A stretch of 64,000 nucleotides of DNA from Beroe forskalii (lineage: Eukaryota; Ctenophora; Nuda; Beroida; Beroidae): positions 62,001 through 126,000 of the forward strand of contig WFMF01000093.1 in assembly GCA_011033025.1 (NCBI GenBank). The letters are read 5' to 3'. The position numbers and the translations under genes are program-made. Positions 60,901-63,281 of this stretch are shown in pieces. Position 1 is the stretch's first letter; every line of letters begins with the position of its first letter. The notes beneath the pieces were generated by a model that was given only the letters and a program-made list of their open reading frames with translations, was not told the DNA's origin and ran no database searches.

Positions 60901-62942
60901 ATAGATAAGAGTATGACCAATCATTTGGAACCCGTCTTAAAGCAGTGCCGAGTTGTCCAGTGTGATCCTTCATGAGTATCAAATGTTTCTAAATAGTGTC
61001 ATATATGACACTTTTTGTGCAAACTGTTAAATAGAGTCATTTTGCTATTTATTTTCATCTAGGCGTGTAAAATTTTGTTGAATAAGGTTCAGTACTGAAT
61101 AAACTTACATACTGGGCAATTTTTAAGCTCATTCCAATTTAAATCATATCTATTATAAGGCAAAATATATAGTGAACTACGATCATTTTCTTTAATTCTT
61201 CGAATAACAACTATAAAACAAACTGACAGCCATCCAGCATGGTTCCAATGAATAGTTAACCAACTTTGTATGTTATTGTAATCATTTTTCGATGCTTACA
61301 GCTATTATTGATCCAACAGCAGGTTGAATTTTTACAAAAAGTGTCAAATATGACACTTTTTTGAAACAAATTGACTTAAATGTCTCGTTATAAGACTTTT
61401 TCAGGTGATAATTGTTGAATATTATTTGTAACATCCTAGGTTTTGATTTGGGGATTCATTACAGAATCTAAACAATTTTCTTAGCCTTCCTGATAAGAAA
61501 AAGTGATTTGAGCCTTCAGAAAATTTGCCATATCAATCTAGCTATATCTCAGCCCAGCTTTGCACAGTCTTTATAAGTTTGGTTCTATTTCAAAGCTGCT
61601 GTTTCGTAGAAAACGTTAAAATAATATTCAGAGGCTCTCCTAGCAATTTTACCAATTAAATTTAAGCTTTTTCAGGTAAAAATACCAAATTTTCAGAGGT
61701 CTTCATGAAAATTGGCCGATATCTCAATAACATTAGCATGAATGCCTCTATGGAAGTTTCCAATCGTCTCACAGGGCTCTTGTGGACAACTGATAAGTTT
61801 TTCAGAGACACAAATAGATTTTATTGAAAGTTATGGCACTTAAATGATGGTGTCATTGAAATTGCAAAAAAGTGTCATATATGACACTATTTGGACCCTT
61901 TCTTCAGGAGGCATTCACAAAAAAAGTAGCCATACTGGGTGTAAAATAAGCTATTGAAGGCATCAAGTATATCCTGAATTGAGCTTGGAAGGAATATTGG
62001 AGGCTCTCCCACTTTTTGGCTTATTTTAACAAACAAACTCCTAAAAAATTTTATTTTTTCGAAAAAATGAAAATTTGGTCATTTTTTGATGCTTCACTGT
62101 GAACAGAGTTGAATGAAAATCAAAGAAAAAATCATTGCTGCTTGAACTTCAAGCCTTCTACTACTACTGTAAACAACTCCTGATGATTCCAGAAGTTGAA
62201 ATCATTTCTAAAATTCAACTTGAAAACAATTGGGTAAATAGCTGCATATATACAGCTATTTGCTAGACACTTATCATTAATATACCTTAAACACACCCCA
62301 AATACTTATTAAATGACCTGAGCGTGCCCCTTGGACGCCCCCTTAATGCACCCCATTATATTTCGCAGCTCTGTGACTGTAGATATAACAGAATTGTGAT
62401 TATCAGTAGATCTGCTTTGTCATTGGCTTCTGAGTTCGCATCTGCTCTCTCATTGGCCAGCTCCGGGATACGTGTGATAATTATGTGTATTTGTTGTGTT
62501 CAAGGAATGATTCCTTGATCTCTTATAGTTTTGTTCTCCTGATCTCTTTACATTTATTGTAGCGTTTGTTTAGTATCCTTAAAGCTGTTCTGCTCACTTG
62601 ACATAGAATTTCCTTCGCTGTCAGCCAATTCAGCACTCAATTAAACAAATATTCCTATCACCACATTACATAGCTTGTCTGGTAACTGTTGATAGTGAAT
62701 TCATTGAATCATTGGAATTTTTTGTTGCACGACGGCATCCTAATTTCTATGACAAACAGTTTTACGAACTACATCGCATGTTTACGAGCTTTGCTACATC
62801 GACGGAATATCAGTTTACCCACAGCACGTTGAGTTTTGAACAATCAGCACGTAGGACTGACATGATGCTGGGCGCTGATACTGTAATAGCGCATGGTATT
62901 ACTCCATCACCAGTACAAGGAATGAGGTATCTCAGCCTGTAG
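862..62942 (+). CDS. Large multi-exon tyrosine-motif adaptor-like gene (span of all exons)
   Basis: This is an inferred gene model. Exons are 855-927, 1338-2807, 2991-3136, 8983-9103, 10161-10293, 14339-14437, 44796-44857, 45368-45540, 45832-45876, 47355-47399, probably 48489-48524, and terminal 62674-62942. Splice phases agree at every join except entry into 10161, where one exon may be missing or an alternative start used. The product would be roughly 890 residues, with no membrane segment or catalytic domain that I recognise. The N-terminal part is acidic and full of Y-D-E-P / Y-E-G motifs plus a proline-rich stretch; the middle is Lys/Arg-rich; the C-terminal part is Ser/Gly-rich. Inferred role: cytoplasmic scaffold bound by SH2 and SH3 proteins. 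Introns of 30 kb and 14 kb hold antisense genes. The 3' exons could belong to a second gene; RNA reads spanning the 14437-44796 and 48524-62674 joins would decide. Confidence 0.5.
1338..2807 (+). CDS. Main exon: repeated Y-D-E/Y-E-G tyrosine motifs and SH3 ligand
   Basis: This 490-codon exon is bounded by a CTTTCAG acceptor (1331-1337) and a GTTAGG donor. The protein is acidic and low in hydrophobic residues, so probably disordered. Aromatic motifs recur: FYDEIP, LYDEIP, FYDEPSK twice, FYEGI, LYEGL, FYEGL, FYEGI and FYDGI, spread over about 300 residues and always preceded by Phe or Leu. Y-D-E-P fits the YxxP ligand of Crk-type SH2 domains; Y-E-G-I/L resembles other SH2 sites. A later stretch [10 protein letters not shown] followed by KPLPDIP fits SH3 ligands. 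The end is a poly-acidic DEDEEDD segment. By family logic this is a multi-docking substrate of tyrosine kinases; no homologue is recognised, so the role is inference. A downstream in-frame stop at 2823 lies in the intron. Confidence 0.85.
2991..3136 (+). CDS. Basic exon of the adaptor-like gene
   Basis: The TGTCTTACAG acceptor and GTAAGT donor are both strong. It enters in phase 0 and leaves in phase 2, giving 48 residues rich in Lys, Ser and His (for example [18 protein letters not shown]). The contrast with the acidic upstream exon suggests a separate helical, basic segment. No domain is recognised. Confidence 0.75.
3655..3805. repeat. Cluster of five GC-rich hairpins
   Basis: In otherwise AT-rich DNA, five short hairpins follow each other: GGGCGAGCGAAGCGAGCCC, CCAGGGGCGGAGCCCCTGG, CTGGGGGCGCAGCCCCCAG, CCAGGGGCAGAGCCCCTGG and GGGGGCGGAGCCCCC. 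The preceding CAGGGCCGTAATTC also abuts a related, shorter, inverted hairpin at 8020-8068. Probably a dispersed foldback family. Confidence 0.7.
4097..4290. pseudogene. Penelope-like reverse transcriptase relic in an inverted duplication
   Basis: On the plus strand from 4150 the frame reads [20 protein letters not shown], then AFSHRFAQ. The (Y)GLPKxHKxGxPLRPI motif is typical of Penelope-like and related reverse transcriptases. The continuation appears twice: directly at about 4221-4290, after an 8-base insertion-type duplication, as [11 protein letters not shown]; and inverted at 4049-4150 on the minus strand as [11 protein letters not shown] then [13 protein letters not shown]. So a fragment of under 100 codons sits at the centre of an inverted duplication with arms of about 55 bases. 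It is inactive. Confidence 0.65.
4470..4545. repeat. Dispersed repeat, CGCCTGCCG...GTATGCAGGCGC type
   Basis: The segment with AATTGCGCCTGCCGGAGCAT and TGTTCCCGTATGCAGGCGC recurs in inverted orientation at about 14861-14960 and 53171-53262. It contains the palindromic pair GCGCCTGC / GCAGGCGC. Probably a small interspersed element of unknown class. Confidence 0.55.
4697..4838. repeat. Dispersed repeat, copy 1
   Basis: TGACATCGCAATACTAACATC through GGGCGATTTCGTTTCACGTG (about 140 bases) recurs with substitutions at 7050-7190 in the same orientation. The second copy continues into a long GCGCGC palindrome (7190-7220). Nature unknown; it includes GCGGGCGCTATATA and ATCACGTGGGCG motifs. Confidence 0.6.
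7050..7220. repeat. Dispersed repeat, copy 2, ending in a perfect palindrome
   Basis: This is the second copy of the 4697-4838 repeat. Its end, from 7186, is ACGTGCCAAAGGTTCGCG followed by its reverse complement, a perfect palindrome of about 36 bases centred near 7203. Confidence 0.6.
8015..8070. repeat. GC-rich hairpin related to 3655-3805
   Basis: GGGGGGGCTTCAGCCCCCC is followed by TAGCCCCCCCGGGAATTACG and GCCCTG. Read on the minus strand it starts CAGGGCCGTAATTC exactly as the cluster at 3636, so both belong to one dispersed family. Confidence 0.6.
8983..9103 (+). CDS. Lys-rich helical exon of the adaptor-like gene
   Basis: The acceptor is CATGTTTTCAG and the donor GTGAGT. The first base completes the phase-2 codon left by 2991-3136, so the frame continues cleanly into a Lys/Ser-rich stretch ([19 protein letters not shown]). 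It ends in phase 0. The intron before it is 5.8 kb and contains the dispersed repeats described below. Confidence 0.7.
10161..10293 (+). CDS. Exon of the adaptor-like gene, possibly an alternative first exon
   Basis: The frame opens with ATG at 10162, one base after an AG (10159-10160), and encodes 44 residues including [19 protein letters not shown] and [14 protein letters not shown]. It ends in phase 0 at 10293 (donor GTTTAA, weak) and fits the next exon at 14339. Its entry does not fit the phase-0 exit at 9103. Either a small intervening exon was missed, or this is an alternative first exon starting at the ATG, or there is an indel. Confidence 0.5.
10731..10855. repeat. TTTGCCAAAG inverted tandem repeat, copy 1
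   Basis: Ten-base units ACTTTGGCAA, then after GCTTCCACTTTTTTTGGAG the inverse TTTGCCAAAG, about 6 copies. A second version at 14151-14258 is inverted relative to this one. Flanking TAATTTACTAGT sequence lies before this copy and after the other. Confidence 0.75.
11540..13780. repeat. 2.2-kb minisatellite, 21-bp unit (AGCCTCCACTAGGCTCCACTC)
   Basis: Around 100 copies of a 21-base unit built on CAGCCTCCACTAGGCTCCAC. A higher-order duplication repeats about 270 bases (11934-12205) at 12417-12690, a 484-base offset. Beyond 13100 short blocks flip orientation. As 21 is divisible by 3, frames stay open on both strands (a WSLVEAE heptad on one) without evidence of coding. A flanking stretch at 11230-11450 carries related GCCTCCA palindromes. 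Confidence 0.9.
14151..14258. repeat. TTTGCCAAAG inverted tandem repeat, copy 2
   Basis: The same core (GCTTCCACTTTTTTTGGAGT flanked by inverted ten-base units) as 10731-10855. Together the two copies bracket the 21-bp minisatellite. GGAATCGATTCAGCACCTTT just upstream (14072) matches inverted AAAGGAGCTGAATCGATATC at 10920. Confidence 0.75.
14339..14437 (+). CDS. Symmetric 33-codon exon of the adaptor-like gene
   Basis: The acceptor TCTCCCTCAG and donor GTGAGT are strong. The exon is 99 bases, phase 0 at both ends, acidic, and includes [20 protein letters not shown]. The next phase-compatible exon found lies 30 kb downstream at 44796; the intron between them would contain DD3-3 and the KCNMB-like cluster on the other strand. 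Confidence 0.65.
14640..14990. repeat. Interspersed element, copy 1
   Basis: GAGTGCTCCTTTATAATATC, TGGCATCGAGTCAAACTGTA, ATTGAGTAGAAGTCATCCCC and GTACCTGCCCATCATTGGTC follow in the same order and strand at 52505-53262, where the unit is longer. The end carries the inverted CGCCTGC repeat. The shared order argues for one interspersed element with a deletion in this copy. Confidence 0.55.
15758..18698 (-). CDS. DD3-3: DD3-3 family secreted protein (one +1 frameshift)
   Basis: Five exons: 18698-18577, 18200-18114, 17724-17572, 17343-17148 and 16946-15758, about 581 residues. It begins with a signal peptide ([14 protein letters not shown]) and [17 protein letters not shown], then [54 protein letters not shown] and [15 protein letters not shown]. 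These are hallmarks of the DD3-3 family known from Dictyostelium and non-bilaterian animals; molecular function is not established. Many paired cysteines fit a secreted protein. Exons 2-5 use GT-AG sites. Intron 1 has a good GTGAGT donor but no AG at the acceptor and is flanked by a 7-bp direct repeat. In exon 5 the run GGG at 16416-16418 (CCC in the sense strand) has one base too many: the frame FKQDP must shift to continue VVEVFNFE. This could be a sequencing indel or a real lesion. A MITE lies 31 bases before the ATG and an E-box array about 0.9 kb upstream. Confidence 0.9.
18729..18865. mobile_element. 137-bp MITE in the 5' flank of DD3-3
   Basis: Imperfect terminal inverted repeats of about 40 bases start GATCTGAGTAAATTCT at 18729 and appear inverted at the right end (18865). 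AGGCAA occurs at 18723-18728 and 18871-18876, a possible target duplication if the right end extends 5 bases. The ATG of DD3-3 is at 18698, so the element sits in the 5' UTR or core promoter. Confidence 0.7.
19600..19670. promoter_or_regulatory. Four GTCACGTG E-boxes at exact 21-bp spacing
   Basis: GTCACGTG occurs at 19600, 19621, 19642 and 19663. The period is exactly 21 bases, two helical turns, and the 13-base spacers differ, except that the last two end TGTCAAG. CACGTG is the core bound by bHLH-zip factors of the USF/MITF/TFE class. It lies about 0.9 kb upstream of the DD3-3 start codon, so may be its promoter or enhancer; that link is inference. Confidence 0.5.
20035..20165. repeat. 23-bp and 40-bp tandem repeats
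   Basis: GTGGCGCCCTTGGG-type units (2 copies), then about three and a half copies of GGACAAAGAGGAGGGCGAAAA(GG). Apparent peptides here are frame artefacts. Confidence 0.7.
20688..21180. repeat. Diverged duplications with CACGTG/GTATAC units
   Basis: TCCAAAACGGATACA(A/C)GG and the following CTCCCCCTA..GCCAGCCC occur at about 20709 and 21005. From 21108 a 45-base unit with GACGTATAC(G/A)TCACGTGACT and TATTCCCATGTGAC is repeated twice. The CACGTG cores resemble those at 19600. Confidence 0.6.
21236..21372. repeat. ~60-bp tandem duplication
   Basis: CTGTTTATCTCTTGTTTCCT TCCGCTGTCTGTACATC followed by TTTACTGCAC(C/T)CCAT occurs twice in tandem. Confidence 0.7.
22990..23245. repeat. CA-rich microsatellites
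   Basis: ACACACATACA tracts at 22998-23045 and 23185-23240. The stretch 21380-24190 holds nothing else beyond AT-rich DNA; no exon could be supported there. Confidence 0.7.
24200..26175. mobile_element. 1,976-bp palindrome-rich inverted-repeat element
   Basis: The left end begins CGTCACCTTCAAATC at 24200 and is repeated inverted at the right end (26175) over 29 identical bases. ACAT flanks both ends (24196-24199 and 26176-26179), a 4-bp target duplication. Inside, variants of a 22-bp palindrome made of GGTGATAACTC or GGTTATAACTC and its complement recur: 25813, 25876, about 25998 and a perfect one at 26135, with half-copies near 24215, 24414, 24456, 24531 and 25938. No credible coding frame is present, so it is non-autonomous. 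Confidence 0.75.
26206..26316 (+). CDS. Probable alternative first exon (37 codons)
   Basis: ATG at 26206 opens 37 codons, starting basic ([16 protein letters not shown]) and ending acidic ([13 protein letters not shown]), followed by a good AAG|GTAATT donor. Exit phase 0 fits the exon at 44796, so it could start a short isoform of about 245 residues. The ATG lies only 31 bases after the end of the palindrome-rich inverted-repeat element 24200-26175, so that element may supply the promoter. It could also be the first exon of an unrelated gene. Confidence 0.5.
26791..27741 (-). CDS. KCNMB-like (BK channel beta-subunit-like) protein, copy A
   Basis: Exons 27741-27560 and 27193-26791 (GT-AG, phase 2) give 194 residues, the size of KCNMB1/2. 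There is almost no cytoplasmic N-terminus; segment 1 (about residues 8-30) is followed by [15 protein letters not shown], an extracellular loop of about 130 residues, then segment 2 (about 168-190) and CDRK. The loop carries Cys in the order GLC, CDC, C, YPC, GCF, PxC, CWG, eight in all, matching the eight-cysteine loop of KCNMB2/3. YPC-L-T-I, a loop CF-x-V-P-x-C and the G-I-F-I-P-L entry into segment 2 also match. Family role: modulating Ca2+-activated Slo1 channels at the plasma membrane. NST and NYS are possible glycosylation sites. Assignment is by pattern, not by search. The intron holds short tandem repeats. Confidence 0.7.
28769..28855. repeat. 20-bp tandem repeat (GCGGTGGCTGGTTTAGGAAT)
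   Basis: Four to five imperfect copies of GCGGTGGCTGGTTTGGGAAT in the gene-free stretch 27760-30060, which otherwise shows only AT-rich DNA. Confidence 0.7.
30063..30848 (-). CDS. KCNMB-like protein, copy B
   Basis: Exons 30848-30664 and 30450-30063 (GT-AG, phase 2) encode 190 residues. The start is the ATG at 30848 ([12 protein letters not shown]), aligned with the MG starts of copies A and C. Layout: membrane segment 1, [75 protein letters not shown] and membrane segment 2. Eight loop cysteines are conserved with the paralogues. About 54 bases upstream a partial copy of the start-codon region recurs (30876-30915), giving a second ATGGGCTACTACTGC that soon meets a stop. The 4.8 kb repeat element 30994-35823 begins about 150 bases upstream of the ATG. 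Confidence 0.7.
30822..30915. repeat. 54-bp tandem duplication over the copy-B start codon
   Basis: AAACGTTGCTAACTTGCAGT AGTAGCCCATCCTCAACT occurs at about 30822 and again at 30878. On the minus strand both carry ATGGGCTACTACTGC. The upstream one ends in a stop after 14 codons and may act as a short upstream frame. Confidence 0.75.
31871..35262. mobile_element. Nested element with TAGCCCAAAAAA inverted ends
   Basis: The left end reads TGTAGCCCAAAAAATCTAGC (31885 on) and the right end is a similar inverted sequence (35198-35262), about 35 imperfect bases. It lies wholly within 30994-35823 and encloses the 28-bp minisatellite. No target duplication could be fixed, so the boundaries are approximate. 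Confidence 0.45.
33290..34620. repeat. ~28-bp minisatellite (GGTCAGGTAGGATCAGGAGA)
   Basis: Units of roughly 26-30 bases built on GGTCAGGTAGGATCAGGAGA plus CGCCAGTA repeat for 1.3 kb, decaying to about 35000. A higher-order block (TTAAGCAGTTATAGGTCAGG and a GTAGTTCACTTAGGATC unit) recurs near 33390, 33550, 33790 and 33990. No unique spacers occur between units, so it is not a CRISPR array. Confidence 0.8.
36494..37458 (-). CDS. KCNMB-like protein, copy C
   Basis: Exons run 37458-37265 (or from ATG 37449, which aligns better with the MG starts of A and B) and 36872-36494; phase-2 GT-AG intron; 187 residues from 37449. Visible: MGWCKISLL, membrane segment 1, [78 protein letters not shown], membrane segment 2 and FLRW. 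The exon-2 acceptor CTCTCTCAG is followed at once by a serine codon completion. Upstream of it are a 16-base G run and GC-rich stretch (about 36891-36926), then a partial copy of the exon-2 5' end with its own TTCTTCAG (36929-36965). That partial duplicate could act as an alternative acceptor. Confidence 0.7.
37878..39000 (-). CDS. KCNMB-like protein, copy D, with two extra introns
   Basis: Exons 39000-38786, 38694-38585, 38318-38222 and 38064-37878 join without frame error to 202 residues. It has about 20 N-terminal residues ([16 protein letters not shown]) before membrane segment 1, then [84 protein letters not shown] and membrane segment 2. Exons 2-4 together equal the single exon 2 of copies A-C, so two introns are specific to this copy. 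Intron 3 (38221-38065, 157 bases) is GT-AG and flanked by a 10-bp direct repeat. Intron 2 (38584-38319, 266 bases) has no GT donor in frame; the best reading is GA-AG inside a shared GGAAC. CCAAT-box repeats lie about 1.1 kb upstream. Confidence 0.7.
40115..40205. promoter_or_regulatory. Three ATTGG (inverted CCAAT) boxes at 33-bp spacing
   Basis: A 33-base unit GCATCATACAGCGTTCTGAT TGGTCGAGGATTT is repeated nearly three times (40115, 40148, 40181). Each holds CTGATTGG, the inverted CCAAT box bound by NF-Y, spaced three helical turns apart. CACGTG follows at 40234 and 40245. It lies about 1.1 kb upstream of copy D; a role in its promoter is inference. Confidence 0.45.
41728..41875. mobile_element. 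Nested foldback with GAGGCGAAGCCGAG stems
   Basis: Outer arms GGAGTATCCTAATACCACAT (41728) and its inverse (41852-41875) enclose three smaller hairpins: GAGCGCGAAGCGCGAAC, GGCCGAAGCGAAGCTGAGG and ACGAGGCGAAGCCGAGT. A similar unit lies at 42390-42495. Confidence 0.6.
42390..42495. mobile_element. Foldback with GAGGCGAAGCCGAG stem
   Basis: AACTATAGGACA(GCATT) at about 42397 pairs with TGTCCTATAGTT near 42482; the centre reads TGTACGAGGCGAAGCCGAGT. Same stem as in 41728-41875 and 46680-46800. Confidence 0.55.
43385..43535. repeat. TACAATGTACA simple repeat
   Basis: Irregular repeats of ACAATGTACAATG. Related TGTACAATGTATAAC units occur at 44920-45000. The rest of 39001-44100 shows foldbacks but no gene I can support. 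Confidence 0.6.
44234..44475. repeat. 14-bp minisatellite (TGGTGTCACTGCAG)
   Basis: About 15 copies of TGGTGTCACTGCAG with a GTGGTGTCAC variant, immediately followed (44515-44610) by G-rich GTGGGAACAGTGGGA repeats. It lies in the intron just before exon 44796-44857. Confidence 0.85.
44796..44857 (+). CDS. Exon of the adaptor-like gene ([11 protein letters not shown])
   Basis: The acceptor CCCCTTTCAG and donor GTAAAT bound 62 bases, phase 0 in and phase 2 out. The product contains a YYDMEAS tyrosine motif in a Ser/Gly-rich context. A 14-bp minisatellite and a second G-rich tandem repeat sit 190-560 bases upstream in the intron. Confidence 0.7.
45368..45540 (+). CDS. Ser/Gly-rich exon of the adaptor-like gene
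   Basis: A long pyrimidine tract (about 45180-45367, almost entirely C and T) precedes the CCCCTCAG acceptor; the donor is GTAAGA. The first base completes the Arg codon left at 44857, and the exon exits in phase 1. The product includes a duplicated [11 protein letters not shown] segment and then [14 protein letters not shown]. The frame remains open for 11 codons into the intron and should be cut at 45540. Confidence 0.7.
45832..45876 (+). CDS. 15-codon exon of the adaptor-like gene
   Basis: This is a 45-base phase 1-1 exon between GCTCATTACAG and GTAAGA; joined it reads [17 protein letters not shown] 270-bp Harbinger-type MITE begins 23 bases after the donor. Confidence 0.6.
45899..46168. 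mobile_element. 270-bp Harbinger-type MITE
   Basis: Ends GGGGCCATCCATAAAGGACG at 45899 and its inverse at 46168 are nearly perfect over 28 bases, flanked by TTA (45896-45898, 46169-46171). A TWA target duplication and a G-rich tip fit PIF/Harbinger MITEs. Internal GGACGTCCGC palindromes recur. It lies in the intron just after the mini-exon 45832-45876. Confidence 0.75.
46560..46825. mobile_element. Compound foldback of CTCGGCTTCGCCTCG units
   Basis: ATTATTGCACTCGGCTTCGC CTCGTGCAATAAT, then GTCGCACTCGGCCTGCTCCT CGTGCGAC, then another ATTATTGCACTCGG unit, enclosed by CTAAGAGCATGGC / CCATGCTCTAAG-type arms. Each unit is itself a hairpin. Confidence 0.55.
47355..47399 (+). CDS. 15-codon exon of the adaptor-like gene
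   Basis: Also 45 bases and phase 1-1 (acceptor TTTATTTCAG, donor GTAAAC), encoding [16 protein letters not shown]. It matches the preceding mini-exon in length and phase, so these exons can be skipped or included without frame change. Confidence 0.6.
47808..47892 (+). repeat. tRNA-like head, probable SINE fragment
   Basis: ATTCAGTGGTTAAACGA resembles a pol III A box and GCTTTGAACCGTGAAG a B box, about 50 bases apart. No cloverleaf is complete, so a tRNA-derived SINE head is likelier than a tRNA gene. Confidence 0.4.
48359..48500. repeat. Dispersed repeat shared with 55544-55700
   Basis: GGG(C/T)CC(C/A)GGGCAACC then TTGGGGTTTAATTTTTCGGG and ATTTTGACCCC recur in the same order at 55544-55700. 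Nature unknown. Confidence 0.6.
48489..48524 (+). CDS. Candidate 12-codon mini-exon
   Basis: Bases 48489-48524 would encode [13 protein letters not shown] in phase 1-1, between TATTTATAG and GTCAGG. It fits the pattern of the two previous mini-exons. However, it lies at the edge of a dispersed repeat (48359-48500) whose other copy at 55544-55700 carries a degenerate version with a stop, so it may be fortuitous. Confidence 0.35.
49510..54795 (-). CDS. Secreted protein with two PAN/apple-like modules (one +1 frameshift)
   Basis: Exons 54795-54744 (signal peptide [18 protein letters not shown]), 53667-53440 (module 1), 52198-51937 (module 2) and 49955-49510 (C-terminal part) are joined only by phase-1 introns, the pattern of shuffled extracellular modules. 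Module 1 has about six cysteines (GEC, TAC, ERC, ATC, TSC, QTC); module 2 reads [17 protein letters not shown], then [14 protein letters not shown]. Spacing resembles PAN/apple domains, which bind protein or carbohydrate. The last exon has a low-complexity [13 protein letters not shown] linker and a Cys-containing beta-rich-looking domain with no recognised family. In module 2 the frame meets TAA at 52040-52038; reading one base later restores the family pattern, so one extra base lies near 52038-52045. Whether that is a sequence error or a broken gene is open. Other small exons may be missing. Confidence 0.65.
51651..51785. mobile_element. 135-bp foldback element with 50-base arms
   Basis: The left arm 51651-51700 (CCAAAACCGTTGGACGGTTG onwards) pairs with 51736-51785 with only a few mismatches, leaving a loop of about 35 bases that itself contains AACCTGAAAAGGTT. 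It lies in the intron between the last two exons of the PAN-like gene. Confidence 0.7.
52405..52490. repeat. 21-bp palindromic tandem repeat
   Basis: Five units of ATGGGGGAGAAATCTCCACAA, each with a GGAGAAATCTCC or GGAGAAATTTCC palindrome. Peptides such as EISPPFV from either strand are artefacts of the 21-base period. Confidence 0.75.
52505..53262. repeat. Interspersed element, copy 2
   Basis: This is the longer copy of the 14640-14990 element, sharing four blocks in order. It lies in an intron of the PAN-like gene. The 3' end holds CCACGTGCATGCG and the inverted CGCCTGC segment. Confidence 0.55.
54013..54388. mobile_element. ~376-bp MITE in the first intron of the PAN-like gene
   Basis: AACACCAGGTCTGAATAGAG near 54018 pairs with an inverted copy at about 54345-54388 (AGGTTGTTAAATAC shared). 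The right arm carries an extra short stretch near the tip. Similarity may extend outwards (AAAAGTATG motifs at 53943 and 54408), so a larger element is possible. Confidence 0.55.
55024..55325. repeat. ~92-bp tandem repeat, four copies
   Basis: Units begin ATTGAGCTACACGTTATTGT AACAAATACAACA and contain AACTTTGTTATAAAGTTATA. The four copies start near 55025, 55117, 55198 and 55277. The rest of 55520-60240 is AT-rich with small repeats (58028-58101, 58600-58683) and no supported gene. Confidence 0.75.
55335..55511. mobile_element. Short MITE with GCAGGGGCGTAGCCAG ends
   Basis: GCAGGGGCGTAGCCAG near 55337 and an inverted CTGGCTATGCCCAGTGTGC near 55501 bound about 175 bases. This type of GGGCGTAGCCAG terminus is seen in dispersed animal MITEs. 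No coding content. Confidence 0.5.
58600..58683. repeat. 20-bp tandem repeat
   Basis: Four copies of TAATTGATACACTGTTTCTC with few substitutions. A 23-base repeat (GGATTGCTAAAGACTCACTA TGT) occurs three times at 58028-58101. Confidence 0.8.
60241..62276. mobile_element. 2,036-bp palindrome-rich inverted-repeat element
   Basis: Left end TGATAGCTGTCGAATAGCTG at 60241 and a matching inverted right end at 62276 (imperfect, about 45 bases). TTAA lies on both flanks (60237-60240 and 62277-62280). Palindromes with a CATATATG core recur: 60253-60276 (perfect, 24 bp), 60283, 60807 (a hybrid of two types), 60995, 61337, 61871 and 62238. Two arm types exist, GCTGCATATATGCAGC and AGTGTCATATATGACACT. No coding frame is seen. 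Confidence 0.65.
62674..62942 (+). CDS. Terminal coding exon of the adaptor-like gene
   Basis: After TTACATAG the frame is open for 88 codons to TAG at 62940-62942. It enters in phase 1, matching exits at 47399 and 48524. The product includes [18 protein letters not shown], again with F-Y-D / F-Y-E motifs as in the main exon, and ends [15 protein letters not shown]. The sequence is composition-balanced, unlike the surrounding AT-rich DNA. Poly(A) signals follow at about 63204 and 63276. It could instead be the last exon of a separate gene. Confidence 0.5.
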
Positions 62943-63275
62943 AATGTACTAATTACTTATTTGTGAGTTATACTCCACAATATGATCCAGAGAGCAGCAA
63001 GATCGGTTTAATAGTTCCTCATTCCTCTTCTATAAGTCTATAGCTGTACTTTACTGTGCTAGGTTTAGCTTCGATCATAGTACTACTATTATACTTTATG
63101 GGTAGATAGTTTTTAAGCTGTGTACTTTCCATATTAGATACTATACGTAGTTCTACGTTCTTCTATTTTCGAGAAAAAGTTTATTATTTACTTGTGGTTA
63201 TACAGGAATAAATTCACTGTCATATCTTCATTAATCTTTAGCAATGTTTAAGTATTTAAGTTGCATTATTGCTTC

Positions 63276-63281
63276 AATAAA
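63276..63281 (+). terminator. Candidate poly(A) signal
   Basis: AATAAA occurs 334 bases after the stop codon at 62942 in AT-rich DNA; a second AATAAA lies near 63204. Consistent with the 3' UTR of the plus-strand gene. Confidence 0.4.
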
